From Diphasiastrum complanatum (Eukaryota; Streptophyta; Lycopodiopsida; Lycopodiales; Lycopodiaceae): a stretch of DNA of 64,000 nt. The stretch spans positions 355,997 to 419,996 of the forward strand of contig CM055101.1 of the NCBI GenBank assembly GCA_029204225.1, in the 5' to 3' direction. The position numbers and the translations under genes were made by a program. Shown in pieces: positions 42,366-53,459 of the stretch (the first letter of the stretch is position 1; the number at the start of each line of letters is the position of its first letter). The notes under the pieces are model-generated. The model searched no databases, was not told the origin of the DNA, and saw only the letters and a program-made list of their open reading frames with translations.

Positions 42366-43294
42366 ATCTAATCAAAAGAATATACTGCAAGAGTGAATTT
42401 CATTCCTTGTATCAACTCCCAGTCCACACTAACATCAAGCTGATTACACCTAGCAAGGAACAAGTTTCAACAAACCTTTTCTTGTAATAGACCTCTCTAG
42501 TTTTGATAAAAATTGGTCGGACTTGCGATCAACAATTTTTCTATTACAATAATATTTTATAATTTCCTTCTCTTACATCTTCTAACTATATATCGGTATA
42601 ATTCTTAGAGGATTTATGTAATATCAAAATATCCTATCGTTCTTGATTTCGAAAACAGATCCATCATCTATTCATATTATGGATTCCCCTTGGAATCTAT
42701 GATATATGCTTTTCCTTGGTAATTATCTATTCTTCCTATTTCTCCCTCTTTTAACAGGAAACCACATGAGTTTTTAAGGGGTGCATATCAATCTAGATAT
42801 GCCCTAGGAGAAGTTTCAAAGAACAAGTTCAAAAAAAAAAATAGAAAGTAAAGAAAAGTGTTGCATCATCGCAACCAAATACAGATGATGTCTCACCATA
42901 TTTTTGTGAATGACTTATTTAAAAAATTTCTTTGCTACCAACATAGAGAAATGACCCATATAATATTGAAGATTCATATAAGAGATACAATATTCAGAAA
43001 ATGATTTCATTAACCATTCATGTGACATTGTCCAAGGTCAATATGTAATAAAAATTACCTTAATGTTGATCTATCAATAGAATTGGAGATTTGTTTCTAA
43101 AATGTGTGGACTTATGCTAATGTAAAAAATTTTGGTACGGTTGAAGACCGTACCAAAGGCCAAAATACCACAAGCCTTAAAAGTATCGTGGCACTCATCC
43201 TATCACTCAATATTTATTGGCCAAACTATACTTGAAGTGCCATAAGGGTCAAAGATTAAAGAACTAGATTATGCCAATTGTTGAGATTAGGAAT
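42366..43294. other. Unannotated spacer with an 11-bp hairpin
   Basis: No gene. A perfect hairpin lies at 43131-43157: TTTGGTACGGT, loop TGAAG, ACCGTACCAAA. The ~50 bp just before the LTR at 43295 (GATTATGCCAATTG) resembles the 3' interior before the LTR at 11591 (AACTATGCCAAAACT). Confidence 0.5.
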
Positions 43295-43940
43295 TGTGAT
43301 AGATTCAACTAGTTTGATCATATTCGCTATATTTTCATATTTGGCAAATTGAGACCAACTTTGTTTTAGACACATAGTTTGACTTTTGAAAGTTCATTAG
43401 TCTAAATTTCATTTGAATAGACACTTTTTGAAAGTGTGGGAAAGTTAGAAGTCGAGTTTGAGTAGATTCAAATTTGAATGTTGGGTACTTTGAATCTAGG
43501 CCCAGAAATAGTAGGGTAGCATTTTGGAGGGAAAGTCAAGTGGCCAAATAGAGTTTGGACATGTTATAAAAGGATGTAACTCATGGAGAGAGTGATCTTC
43601 TCTCTTCTCTATCTCATTTCATGCTTATACATGGTCCTCTTGGGTTCTACTATCCATTGGTGCACTATACTTGTGATTGCATGCAATTTTATGTGTAGAA
43701 TGATCTATAATTGCTACTTTTGGATCCACACGTGTGAAATACAGTAGCTTGCTGGCTTTGTATGGACAGCAACAATAGTTTATCATTTCATTCAAGTTTG
43801 ATCAATTTCTATTAGTGTTTGCATCTCATTTTGTGTGTAGATGCTCATTTTTTTACATTGGTGAGATTGGTAGAGTAGCTTCTTTTGTAATTCAAGATCA
43901 ATTTGTGCATTGGATCATCAATTATCTGAAATCCTTCACT
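43295..43940 (+). repeat. 5' LTR of element 4
   Basis: 646 bp, TGTGATAGATTCAACTAG to AAATCCTTCACT; the final CA is changed to CT. Contains a TATA box at 43564-43573 and CACACGTGTG at 43727-43736 followed by AAATACAGTAGC. Confidence 0.85.
43564..43573 (+). promoter_or_regulatory. LTR TATA box of element 4
   Basis: TTATAAAAGG, aligned with TATA-like boxes in the two related LTRs. Confidence 0.6.
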
Positions 43941-43952
43941 AGGTATTAGAGC
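43941..43952 (+). promoter_or_regulatory. Primer-binding site of element 4
   Basis: AGGTATTAGAGC follows the LTR; two changes from the consensus TGGTATCAGAGC. Confidence 0.75.
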
Positions 43953-44542
43953 TTGTGTTTCAGGTTATGAAGGAGAAAATCATATCCATCAATGATTTGG
44001 TGAAGATATCAAGGCTAGAGCATGCTAGAGAGGATTCTACACCAAAATCGAGTTTTTTTGCTTTTGTAGATTGGATCTTTTGTAGATCAAAACCCTATAT
44101 AGGTTCAAAAACTTGATCAATTCCAATTCTTGATTTCACATACTAGATTTGGCCAATTTGTGGATCATTGGATCAGCCTAAGTGGTGGCTAATAGATTGC
44201 ATATCAAATTTTTAGCATTTGCATGTAGATTTGGAATAGTCAATTTTTTGTAATTTTGTCAAAACCCTAATTTTGATTGGATCTCTAGATAGTGAGGTTT
44301 CTGGACTTCATTTGAGTGTGTTTCAATCTTAGAAAGTGGCAAAAGTCATTAGATTGAGGACAAATTATAGGTTGATCAAGATTCCATGATTATGTGTGTT
44401 GATTTGCTTGGTATAAGTGCTAGAAGAGAATTTTTGAGATAGTTTCAAATCTTTGTGATTTCTTTTGAAAACATTTGTTGCTATTCAAAGGAGTACTTTG
44501 TGCATTGAAACAAGTTGAAAAGTAAGATCATGTCATTTCTAC

Positions 44543-45449
44543 ATGGCAACTTTAAGTGGAGTCATGTTGGAAGCCAATGATAGGCTTACCTCAAGTAACT
44601 ATTCATTGTGAAAAGTCGGGATGGAATCGCTTCTTGAGATGAATGATGTTTTGGATATTATTGTAGGTTTAGAGGAGAGACCAGCAACACAACAAGATCA
44701 AATGATGTATGATAAGAGAGCCAACATGGCTCTGAACATTATCAATATGAATGTTACCAATGAGCTTCTGAAGGAAGTTGGTAAGTGTACTTCATCCAAG
44801 GATGCTTGGGATTCACTAAAGAAGCTTTATGAATCCAAGTCTACTTCTAGAGTGTTGAATCTAAGAAGGTAAATCTTTTCTCGTTTGCAAAAGAGTGAAG
44901 AAAGTCCAAGTACTTTTGTTTTGAGGATGAAAGCATCAAAATGATGAGTTGGCTTGCATTGATGAGAGCATTAAGGAAAGAGAGCTTGTTCAAGTGATTC
45001 TTAATGGATTGTTGGATGCTCATGCTAATATTGTTCAAAGTATTGCTATTAAAAAGAATTTGCCAAGTTTGATGGACATTCAAGAGATCTTGATCAATGA
45101 AGAATATAGGCTTCAAGCAAGAGGTGGATCTACATTGACACTTCAAGAGGAGGCTATGTTCACGAAGGGCAAATTCAAGCACAAAATAAAAAGTAAGTGG
45201 TCTAAAGGGCAAGATCAAGTGGATGCATCCTCAAATGAAAAAAAGAAGGATAGATCAAAGCTCAAGTGCTTCTATTGTGGCATCAAAGGACGCTTTGCAA
45301 GTGAGTGCTACAAGAAGAAGAGAGATCAAGGAGACAAGCAATGTAATCTTATTCTTGATGAGGATGTTTTGGATATTGAAGATGCAAATGATGCTTTTGT
45401 GATGTCTTCATGTATGATTGCTAATGATGGTAGATCCTTGGTGGATTGA
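44543..45449 (+). pseudogene. gag: Copia gag (element 4)
   Basis: ATG 44543, MATLSGVMLEANDRLTSS, with a TGA in place of W after SNYSL. The core is MNVTNELLKEVGKCTSS, SKSTSRVLNLRR then TAA at 44870-44872; a frameshift at ~44940 leads to DELACIDESIKERELVQV and LINEEYRLQARGGS. The zinc knuckle is CFYCGIKGRFASEC: the His of CX2CX4HX4C is Arg, so zinc binding is doubtful. Confidence 0.85.
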
Positions 45450-45845
45450 TAGTGGAGCAAGTTTACAAATGACTTTACACAAACAATACTTCACTTATTT
45501 GTTGGCATATGGAGATGATTAGAGGGTGATTTACATGGCCAAGGATGGTGAGTGTGCAATCAAAGAGATGGCACAATTCTTATTTCTCTCTCTAGAAATA
45601 GGAAAGTTCATTTGGAGGATGTCTTGTTTATTTCATCTATTACCAAGAATTTGCTTAGTGTGAGTCAAATGCTAAGTAAAGGCCTCAAGGTTGAGTTTGA
45701 TGGAGATGCTTGTATGATCAAAAGGAAGGATGTCTTGATTGGAAAAGGTAATAGGCAAGGGAAGTTGTTCAAACTAGATGCTTGTGTTATTGCTAGCCAA
45801 GTTGGATGTGTTTCAAAGGAGAAAATGCCTATTCAAGAGGTTTGA
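45430..45845 (+). pseudogene. pol: Protease and pre-integrase start (element 4)
   Basis: The protease site is intact, WWIDSGASLQMT with D at 45448-45450, in a frame different from gag. A stop follows ~25 codons on. After another shift the text is VLFISSITKNLLSVSQML, GNRQGKLFKLDACV. Confidence 0.8.
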
Positions 45846-45880
45846 CATAAAAGGATGAGACACCTCAACTTCAAGTCATT

Positions 45881-45930
45881 GGAGGTGATGGATAGAAAGA
45901 AGGTTGGAGGTAATGGCTAGAAAGAAGATT
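45881..45930 (+). repeat. 25-bp tandem duplication
   Basis: GGAGGTGATGGATAGAAAG and GGAGGTAATGGCTAGAAAG start 25 bp apart (45881 and 45906). Twenty-five is not a multiple of three, so the duplication shifts the pre-integrase frame. Confidence 0.8.
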
Positions 45931-46856
45931 GTGATAGGTCTTCCAATTTCCTTAAGTGGAATCAACTATGTTTGTGAGTCTTGTGCTTTGTCTAAGTCAC
46001 ATAGACTACGTTATACTAGATCTATGTCTAGATCTAGAAAGCCTTTTCAACTTGTACATTCGGATATTCGTGGATTTACTACAATTAGCAATAGTGGAGC
46101 TAAGATGTATGTAGCATTTATTGATGATTTTAGTAGATTTTGTTGGCTCTATCTACTAAAGAGCAAGGATGAATTGTATAATGTCTTTATCAAGTTCAAT
46201 AATGCAAGGGAGAACCAGTTTTCAACAAAGATCAAGTGCTTAAGGAGTGACAATGGTGATGAGTACATATCTACCAAGTTCAAGGCCTTTTGTGATGAGC
46301 ATGGGATCGAGAGGGAGTATAAAACATCAAGAACCCCACAATAGAATGGAGTGGCTGAAAGGAAGAATAGGACTTTATGTGAAAGTGCTAAAGCCATGAG
46401 GTTAAGTGCTAATCTTGACAAACCATTTTGGGATCAAGCTTTGTTGTGTGCCAATTTCTTGTGCAATAGGTGGTTGACTGCTATTTTGGATGGAAGCACA
46501 CCTTTTGAGATGCTATTCAAGAGGAGACCTTTGGATGCACATGCTATGTCCACATTACTCTTGATGATAGGACCAAGGAGGATCAATCTTCAAGAAGAGG
46601 TGATTTTGTTGGATATAGTGAGGTGGGTAAAGCCTACAAGGTTTACATTCCTTCTACTAACAAAGTGATTGTTGGTAGAAATGTCATCTTTGATGAGGGG
46701 AACATTCCAAAAGTGTCTTCAAGCATGGTTAATAAAGGTGTGGATGGATCTAACATTCTTGATGTTGATGTAAAAGATCCTATTTTGGATGGTGATGATG
46801 ATGGACTTTCATCAAGTCAAAAGCAAAGGAGAACATCAAGGGAAAGACGTAGTTAA
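45904..46856 (+). pseudogene. pol: Copia integrase and linker (element 4)
   Basis: CESCALSKSHRLRYTRS, LVHSDIRGFTTISNSG, YVAFIDDFSRFCWLYLLKS, CLRSDNGDEYIS (usually GGEY), then TAG at 46342-46344 where Q is expected, NGVAERKNRTLCES with the catalytic E, and FWDQALLCANFLCNRWL. A frameshift near 46540-46620 precedes KAYKVYIPSTNKVIVGRNV and an acidic linker that ends at RRTSRERRS. RT never begins. Confidence 0.85.
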
Positions 46857-47039
46857 TATGAAAGAGTGAGATGTAGGTAATTAACATATCCAATCCTACG
46901 AGGTGACATTCTAAAATAGGACATAACCACAAGGTTCGGGTATTGTAATTATCACATTCAACTCTAACTATATTAAAAGTATACATAAAAGTATTCCAAC
47001 AAATATAAAAAAACAAATGAATGCAAGTGAATTTAAGTA

Positions 47040-47281
47040 TTAATAATCATAAATCATTCTCGTCATCATCATCACACAAGTCTTGACACTCGTCTGAATC
47101 TAGGTCTAAGTATAATTGTAGATTTCCGATCGTGTCTCTTTGATAATGTGAGCTACCCTCATATTCAATCTCCTCTTCTTCTAGTTATATCTCATCCAAA
47201 CGTGGCAGCCTCAAATTACTCTCAATTTGACCTTGTACGATTGTAGGAATCTCATCATTTGCAACTGTATCTTCTTCTCTA
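47040..47281 (-). pseudogene. Possible CACTA transposase last exon
   Basis: Minus-strand frame SGENTPNREEDTVANDEIP, then VQGQIESNLRLPRLDEI, one stop, LEEEEIEYEGSSHYQRD and a DDDDEN-rich end. A strongly acidic C-terminus is common in plant CACTA transposases. Repeat G1 lies directly upstream of it, as it lies directly downstream of the related fragment in block B. Family assignment is tentative. Confidence 0.3.
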
Positions 47282-48100
47282 TTTGGGGTATTCTCACCAC
47301 TTTGTAAATAAATAAAGTCAAAAAAATAGAAATAGTTACGTGCATAAGCCCATGGCCCAATGAGCACTTGTAAATAAATAATTTCCGACATAAACTTGAC
47401 TTTGGGCCATGTAAAAAAATAATAATAATAGAAGGCCAAAGTTAAGCTTAAACTTAAGTTCCTAAGTTTGATTAATTAGTCAAAGTCAATTCGTGGTAGG
47501 TGAAGTGTGTTTCTCTCTCCACCATTGATTAGTTTGTGTTTTTGATGAAGGGTGTAGATTTCAATCCCACCTTCCTTGGAATAGCCAATAGGACAAAGGA
47601 ACAAGGGCCTTCCCCATCCATTAAAAGACATCATTTGTATCATATTTTTACGCTTAATGAGAAAAAGACTCTACTATTTTGGAGAACCAAAGCATTCTCA
47701 TTTGCTAGTCCTCATGCTAATACTATTGTGATTTTTTCTATTTGCTTTCTATTTCATTGTTCTTGTTTTGATTAGTTATGATATTTTCATTAGCATGCAC
47801 ATTGAGCATTTGAGCTAACCTCCGTCTCACCTCTCTTTCCTTGTATCTCTTCTCTTATTTTCTTCCTCTTTCACTCTAAATAATGATGAATGCATGTGGT
47901 CAGAGTTAAGGGGAGTAGTGTCAAGTGGATTAGTGTCAAGGGAAGTAGTGTTAAAGTGGAGTGAAGTTAGGGAAAAGAGTAGAATGCACCTAGATCTAGC
48001 AACTTGATATAGTTAGGTACCTATCTAGTGTTCTAACCCTCTTTGATAGGCAGAAGGGCTGGTGAAAGGGCTGCTGACCAACTGAACTACGCACCCTATA
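47282..48100. repeat. Repeat G1, longest copy
   Basis: Shares both ends with 16002-16441 and carries ~340 bp more in the middle (about 47670-48030). Its right end, ACGCACCCTATA, abuts a primer-like site, so it may be the 5' LTR of a gypsy element. Confidence 0.55.
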
Positions 48101-48101
48101 G

Positions 48102-48120
48102 TCGTGCCATTGCTGGGGAT
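48102..48120 (+). promoter_or_regulatory. Degenerate gypsy primer-binding site
   Basis: TCGTGCCATTGCTGGGGAT differs at a few positions from the tRNA-Asp-type site TGGCGCCGTTGCCGGGGAT seen intact at 55325. It is followed by a TTTTAGTTGTATTTGC-type T-rich leader typical of Athila/Tat elements. The antisense frame over this area (48025-48339) is judged spurious. Confidence 0.5.
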
Positions 48121-49640
48121 AGGTTCACTAACTAGTTTAGTTGTATTTTTAGTTGTATTTGCTTTTTTAGAGTGTTTTTGGGTGATTTTTTGGGTAGATT
48201 TAGCGTCTTTTGTGTGATTTCTTGTGCTTGGACTGTTCTCAGCTAGCGGAGGAGGTGTGAGAGGGTATTGGAGACCGAAAACATCCTCTAAGGCTTGACA
48301 TCTAGCCAAAAACATTGACAAACCTATAAAAATGTTCAAATCTACATGTTGGAGGGAAAAGAGAAAAAAATCTCATCAGATTATGTTTTCTCCAAAACCA
48401 GTGGGAACCAACTTTTGCATGACTGACAACAGCTCCAAGGTACTATCCCAGGCCTACACAGAAGCCTGCGTGTAGTGGGTTTCTTTCCTTGCCTAACCTC
48501 AATCGAAGATCTAATCAATCTAGCATCAAAGAGATGAAGTTAGTTGTCACGCGTAGATTCGTTCCCATGAGAGCGATAACATAGTTCAGATTTCAAGGTC
48601 TAACTGTTTGATAGACGATTGGTGGGTGGGTCTTGCCATAACCTATACTCTTGTGTGAATTGGTTTCTTCTCCAAGTGATCCATTGGGGCTTAGAAATCT
48701 AGAAGATAACATCAAAGACAAAATTAGAAAAAGAATTGTCATACAATAATTCTCTAGTAGGATCTGAAGCATAACAGATGATGTGTTTTTTTGAAGTCTT
48801 TTCTAATAGAAACTGAGTCTCCACAGAGTTTCCCCCACAAATGGGGTCTCAAACCTAACAAGGAAGCACAATGTAAAGGACCCATTGAGGTATTTTTGCA
48901 ATTATGTAGCCTACATACCCCACTAGAAGAGCACAAATCTACATAGTTGGCTTAGTCCATGACCCAATAACTACAAGCATCAAAATTGGGGGCTAATGTA
49001 ATTTATAAAAGTTTAGGGGATTCATAGTTATAATGAGGCCACAAAGGACAATACAATATAGAGGGACTAGATTATCAATAACACCACTTTACTAGCAACC
49101 AACTGAATGGAAAATAAAATTTTAGTAAGGGCAGACAATATTGTAATAAATAGCTTCATTGCATAAGTAAGTTACTATAGTGAGTGGCACAAGAGGGCGC
49201 GATGCTTTGGAAATTCGGAACAATTTTTTCATAACGGGGTCCTCGGCACCATGTAATGGAGCCCACCCTCAAAAACACGTCATAAGCTATATGTAATTTT
49301 TTTTGTTCATTATGTACAGTTGGCTTTTGGAAGTTCTTAGTCTTGTATTGAGCTCTTCATGTTTGCTAGCTATGGTGGATTAAGCTCTTTGTGATTGTGT
49401 GAATGGTAGCAAAACTCTTGGTTGGATTCTTATCAAATTATTGTTGAGGTGCAATTTGCAAAGATTTGCTACAACTAGATTCAAAGAAAATTTGAGGAAC
49501 CTAGCACTTTGGAGAAAGAGCTATCCAATTTGCTGCAAATCCAACATATGCCTACGATAATCAATACAATATGGACAACTTTCTAGGAAAGAGTTGCCCT
49601 CAGTATAGGTGATTTGTGAAGCCAAATATCACACAACAAT
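48121..49640. other. Unannotated stretch
   Basis: If the primer site at 48102 is genuine the first ~250 bp is a gypsy leader. I find no gag motif afterwards and no other gene, tandem repeat or LTR up to the gag remnant at 49641. Confidence 0.35.
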
Positions 49641-49860
49641 TTATTTGAAACATTTATCTTTATGATATGTAGACCATCCTACCTCTCTTTTTGTGCTTTT
49701 GGACCTCTTGGAGCTCTTGAGGCTCCTCCTCAAGTCCTAGAACAATCTTCTTCACATCTTGGAGCACCAAAATGGAATCCATTCTAGCCTTCCAAATAGA
49801 ATAGGTGGAGGTAGATAGTCTCTCACTATATTCCAATAGAAAGGAACCCATAGATGCCAT
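49641..49860 (-). pseudogene. gag: Copia gag N-terminus (element 7)
   Basis: ATG at 49860, MASMGSFLLEYSERLSTS, YSIWKARMDSILVLQDV, VLGLEEEPQELQEV, then a shift after KKRGRM and loss of similarity near 49641. Confidence 0.83.
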
Positions 49861-50599
49861 GTAATAGTGAAGACTCCTTGTGATTTAGACAATAAAATGT
49901 TGCTTCTCTCTCATTATAGGATCCTTGAAAGGTGTACTATCAACTCCTATGCAAGATCTTGCAACAAAATGTGAGATGGATCTCACTAGCTCTACCAATC
50001 TCTCTCAAACTAGATCAAACTCTCATCAATTGATGGAGGATAGGCAAAGTTTGGGTCAAACTATCTCTGGCACGTGTGAAACACTCCAAGAATCCACAAA
50101 TCACTCAAATACAAGAAAATTGTATGAAAGAAAGTGGCTATGACCTCAAAATGATGACTAGATCTCAAATAGATGACATTGGCAAGCCTCTTCTTGAATT
50201 TTTTGGTCAAACTAGCAAGATATGATAAAACAAATGTGTCCACACAGGTCTAGGTGCCCTACCTAACCCTCTTCAAAAGCTTATAACTTTTGATTGGCTC
50301 ATCAAATAGATTGAAACAAATTGCTACAAAAACTAGACAAAACTAGCTTTCAAACAAGCTATCTAGCACCAAATTTGGATCTAACTTGGAAGAGAACTTT
50401 CCAAATGAGCTTGGCTGTACTTCACACATGCCTGAGTAGGGAATTTTGTACAGTGCCTGAAATGATTCAATTATTATGATAATGAACCCTCTTGATCCAA
50501 ATTTCCTAGAGATAGCATGGGAGATGCAATCAACACTCTCTAGGTCTTGATTTTCATGAAATTTTTGATACTATGGATGATGCATCAAAAGATTAGGTA

Positions 50600-50612
50600 G
50601 GTTCTGATACTA
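50600..50612 (-). promoter_or_regulatory. Primer-binding site of element 7
   Basis: Minus strand TAGTATCAGAACC, two changes from TGGTATCAGAGCC, adjoining the LTR end TTTTCACA. Confidence 0.78.
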
Positions 50613-52106
50613 TGTGAAAATTCACACATGTGGGAATGCCCTAATGTGTGAAATTGATCTCCTAAGTTTGGCTCATGCACTATAGATCACCTATTGATTG
50701 AAATCCAAGATCAATGACAAGATCTAAGGCAAAAAGACCATTCTACATGTATTCATTCATTACCAAAAGGTGTTTCACACATGTGGAAGACTTCATTAAA
50801 TAAACTAAGTCCCAACAAGCTCCTCTCCTTGGGTAGAGAGATAAAATCCCACTTTTGGGCTCATCTAGAGAGAGAACGCAATACAAGCAAAATTGGCAAA
50901 TCTCCAAATTGACTCAAAAACTCATAGATCTCTCATACATAAATGAAGGGAATAAAAGTACATATAGAAACTCATGGAGATCCATGCTTGATTCTTATTG
51001 GACCCCTTAAACATAGCATCTCTAATCCTATTGGATGTGTGATGCAACATTCCTCACTTTTAATTGGACCCTTCCAACACATCTCTCTCTTATGATTGGA
51101 CCCTTTGACTTTTGCCACCACATAGGGTGCATCACTCATCAAACCTAAATTTGACATGTGTAAGCAACCTAACTAGTTTGAGTTACATCACAGTTGAATT
51201 TTGGCCTAATCATGACAAAACATGTGTACTGACCATTTGACCTCTAAAGCCAAAATTGGTCCTATCGCCTGTGACACCAAGATGCTTGACTAGCAATCTT
51301 TATGATACCCCTAAAGTCAACATTGTAAACTAATTCTAACTATTTTACACATGTGGGAACATGCTCCACACATGTGAAATGTACTCACAAACATAAAATC
51401 ATAAATAACCAAGATAGATTTTTGACAATGTTTTACAAGTACAGTACTAAGGACCATAAATGAGCCTACAAAAGACTCCAAGAGTGATTGATTCATTGAT
51501 ACATCCAAAACTAGTCATCAATTTCTTGATCTAGATTAGCAATTTCTGATCACACAATCAAGAGCAATAAAAAACGATGATCAAACATGCAAATCCGACC
51601 TCACACGTGTGTGGTATGGCCTCCAATACGGCCTGTTATCAAAGTTTGAAAGTAATCAAGTTTAGTTCACAAAGGAATCATAAAATCACAAGACAAATGT
51701 GGGAAAAACTCGAGATTGCATGCCAATTTGCTCTCAAATCTCTATCTTGCATGTATGGAATGATAGATTAAAAGTACAATGAGGCTCTTCCTTGGATGTT
51801 AGGTGAAAATCCAACATGTTTCAAGGAGCCTGATTGACATTTTTGCCCTTATATGTCAATCTTACCTAACCCTAGAGTTATGCAGATTTGTTGGTTGGGT
51901 TACTCATCTACCTCCATGATTTGAGGAGTCTGCTCCTAAATTCTAGGAAACTTGACTGAACAACCTACCTCACTCCTATGATTAGGTCCTAACTACCCTA
52001 GGCCTATTCTCACATGTGTGAACATGTTGACACGTGTGGATTACAACATGTACACTAAACTATGTATTTATCAAGCTTAATATTTGGTCTCCTTAAAAAG
52101 CTAACA
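50613..52106 (-). repeat. 5' LTR of element 7
   Basis: 1494 bp; minus strand starts TGTTAGCTTTTTAAGGAG and ends AATTTTCACA. It is rich in CACATGTG and CACACGTGTG words (for example near 51340, 51370, 51602 and 52015). The outer end is set by TGTTAG only, without a second LTR to confirm it. Confidence 0.65.
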
Positions 52107-52109
52107 TAC

Positions 52110-52180
52110 CAAAGATAAAACCACATTCTAGAACAGTCCTAAGGGACAAACCCACATTCTAGAACAATCCTAAGTTGCAT
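52110..52180 (+). repeat. Two-unit tandem repeat
   Basis: CCACATTCTAGAACAGTCC and CCACATTCTAGAACAATCC follow each other about 30 bp apart. Confidence 0.75.
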
Positions 52181-52334
52181 AAAAATGTGCTTTTGGGCCC
52201 CTGTGCATGAGCATATTTTGAGTTGTATAGTCATAGCCCAAAAAAACAAAATTAGAATTTGTTGAGCTATCAACACCCATTATTAATCATCAAGTTTTTT
52301 TAGTTGGAGATTGCTTGTGTGAAGATTGTTTGCT

Positions 52335-52928
52335 ATTGATCAGAGCTATCCTTCTCATCAAGGTGTTCACCGACTTTCACTTCTTCTTTGATCTCGATTA
52401 CAGCCTTCTCAAGGATCATCTGTGGATCTTTAGCAAGCAATGTTCGGGTCATCTGAAACGATCTTGGTAGAGCTCGTAGTAGGCATGTGAGCTGCTTTTC
52501 TATTGAGACTCCATTCTCTATTCCACAGTTGTGTAGTGAGAAAAACAAATTATTCATTCTTCTGATAAAGGAGGTCTTAGATTGGTCAGCTGATCTCCAA
52601 GAAGCATTTTTTGGCTTCGTGATTTTGTATGAAATCTGGTCAGCAAGGTATCCAACATTTTCTCTTGCATTTGAGGGTGTGGCTAGATCAAGTGTCAAGT
52701 TGCCTTCGATGGAGAAAGATAGGACAACTATTGGCTTGTCATTTCTTTCTCTCCATTCCCATAGCTCTTTGCCAGTGGGTGTGGGCATTTTTTCTGTGCC
52801 ATCAATCCAGAGCCATAGACCTTCTCCTTTCAGTATGAGAGAAGTCTTCACCTTCCACGTTAGGAAGTTTGATCTTGAGGAGTCAAGGATCGTGCAAATT
52901 TTGATTGAATGTTGCTAATGGATGCCAT
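52335..52928 (-). pseudogene. gag: Copia gag, element 5 family
   Basis: ATG at 52928 (MASISNIQSKF); two small shifts in the first 25 codons, then an open frame of 172 codons: KTSLILKGEGLWLWIDGTE, KMPTPTGKELWEW, TSFIRRMNNLFFSLHN, KQLTCLLRALPRSFQ, AKDPQMILEKAVIEIKEEV. It stops at the element boundary just after KDSSDQ. The antisense frame at 52487-52918 is a shadow. Confidence 0.83.
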
Positions 52929-52967
52929 AGACTGAAGGAATCAGATGGAGCTCTAATTGAGCTTTTT

Positions 52968-52980
52968 GGCTCTAATATCA
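52968..52980 (-). promoter_or_regulatory. Primer-binding site
   Basis: Minus strand TGATATTAGAGCC, one base from the LTR end, as in element 5. Confidence 0.7.
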
Positions 52981-52981
52981 T

Positions 52982-53198
52982 TGATGGGAAAGAGTAAAAC
53001 AACTCCATTGATGAGAGTCTACGACATTCCTGAAAGTGAAGGCTGGATAGAGCCAACTTGGTAGGAATAGCTACTACTACTAACTATGGTCTAATTCTCT
53101 TACAAGGGATATCTATTGCTAGCATACATTCCAATATTGCAGATCATACACATCACAAAACAGAGCATTAAAAAAAATTGCTCAGAATTGAATTTACA
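52982..53198 (-). repeat. Short LTR of the element 5 family
   Basis: 217 bp; minus strand TGTAAATTCAATTCTGAG to CTTTCCCATCA. Aligns with the element 5 LTRs at both ends; a middle part including GATCTGGGGCTTGG is deleted. Confidence 0.75.
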
Positions 53199-53459
53199 AT
53201 AATTTTTTTGAGTGTTGTATTTATCCCATATCAGTGCATTGGCATAAGAGAGATGTTTTCTCTCACGAATAATATGACTAGCTACTGCCAATCTGTAAAC
53301 TCACTCTGGAACTATCTCAAATCTTTTACGGTTCTGTCTATTATGTATGATTGCATCAGTCTATATATGTGATCTCGTTCTTATGTGGTCAATCCAGGGA
53401 ACTGATTAAGTTAAAAGATCTAATGAAAAGAAATGCATTAGGCTTAATCAAAACTGATT

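Larger units (their letters stand above)
43295..46856 (+). mobile_element. Copia, element 4, 3'-truncated
   Basis: Plus-strand element with 5' LTR, primer site, leader, gag, protease, pre-integrase and integrase up to the pre-RT linker, ending at a stop at 46854-46856. RT, RNase H, purine tract and 3' LTR are absent. Closest relatives in the window are element 3 and the LTR at 11591. Confidence 0.85.
49641..52106 (-). mobile_element. Minus-strand copia, 5' part only (element 7)
   Basis: From right to left: a 1.5-kb 5' LTR, primer site, ~740-bp leader and the first ~70 codons of gag. All of pol and the 3' LTR are missing. Leader and gag match element 6a, so this supplies the LTR that family lacks elsewhere. 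Confidence 0.8.

Noticed and set aside
48030-48100. tRNA- or SINE-like A box on the minus strand (TAGTTCAGTTGG)
   Set aside because: No cloverleaf can be drawn and the nearest B-box-like sequence is too poor; the same stretch in 16385-16440 is simply part of repeat G1.
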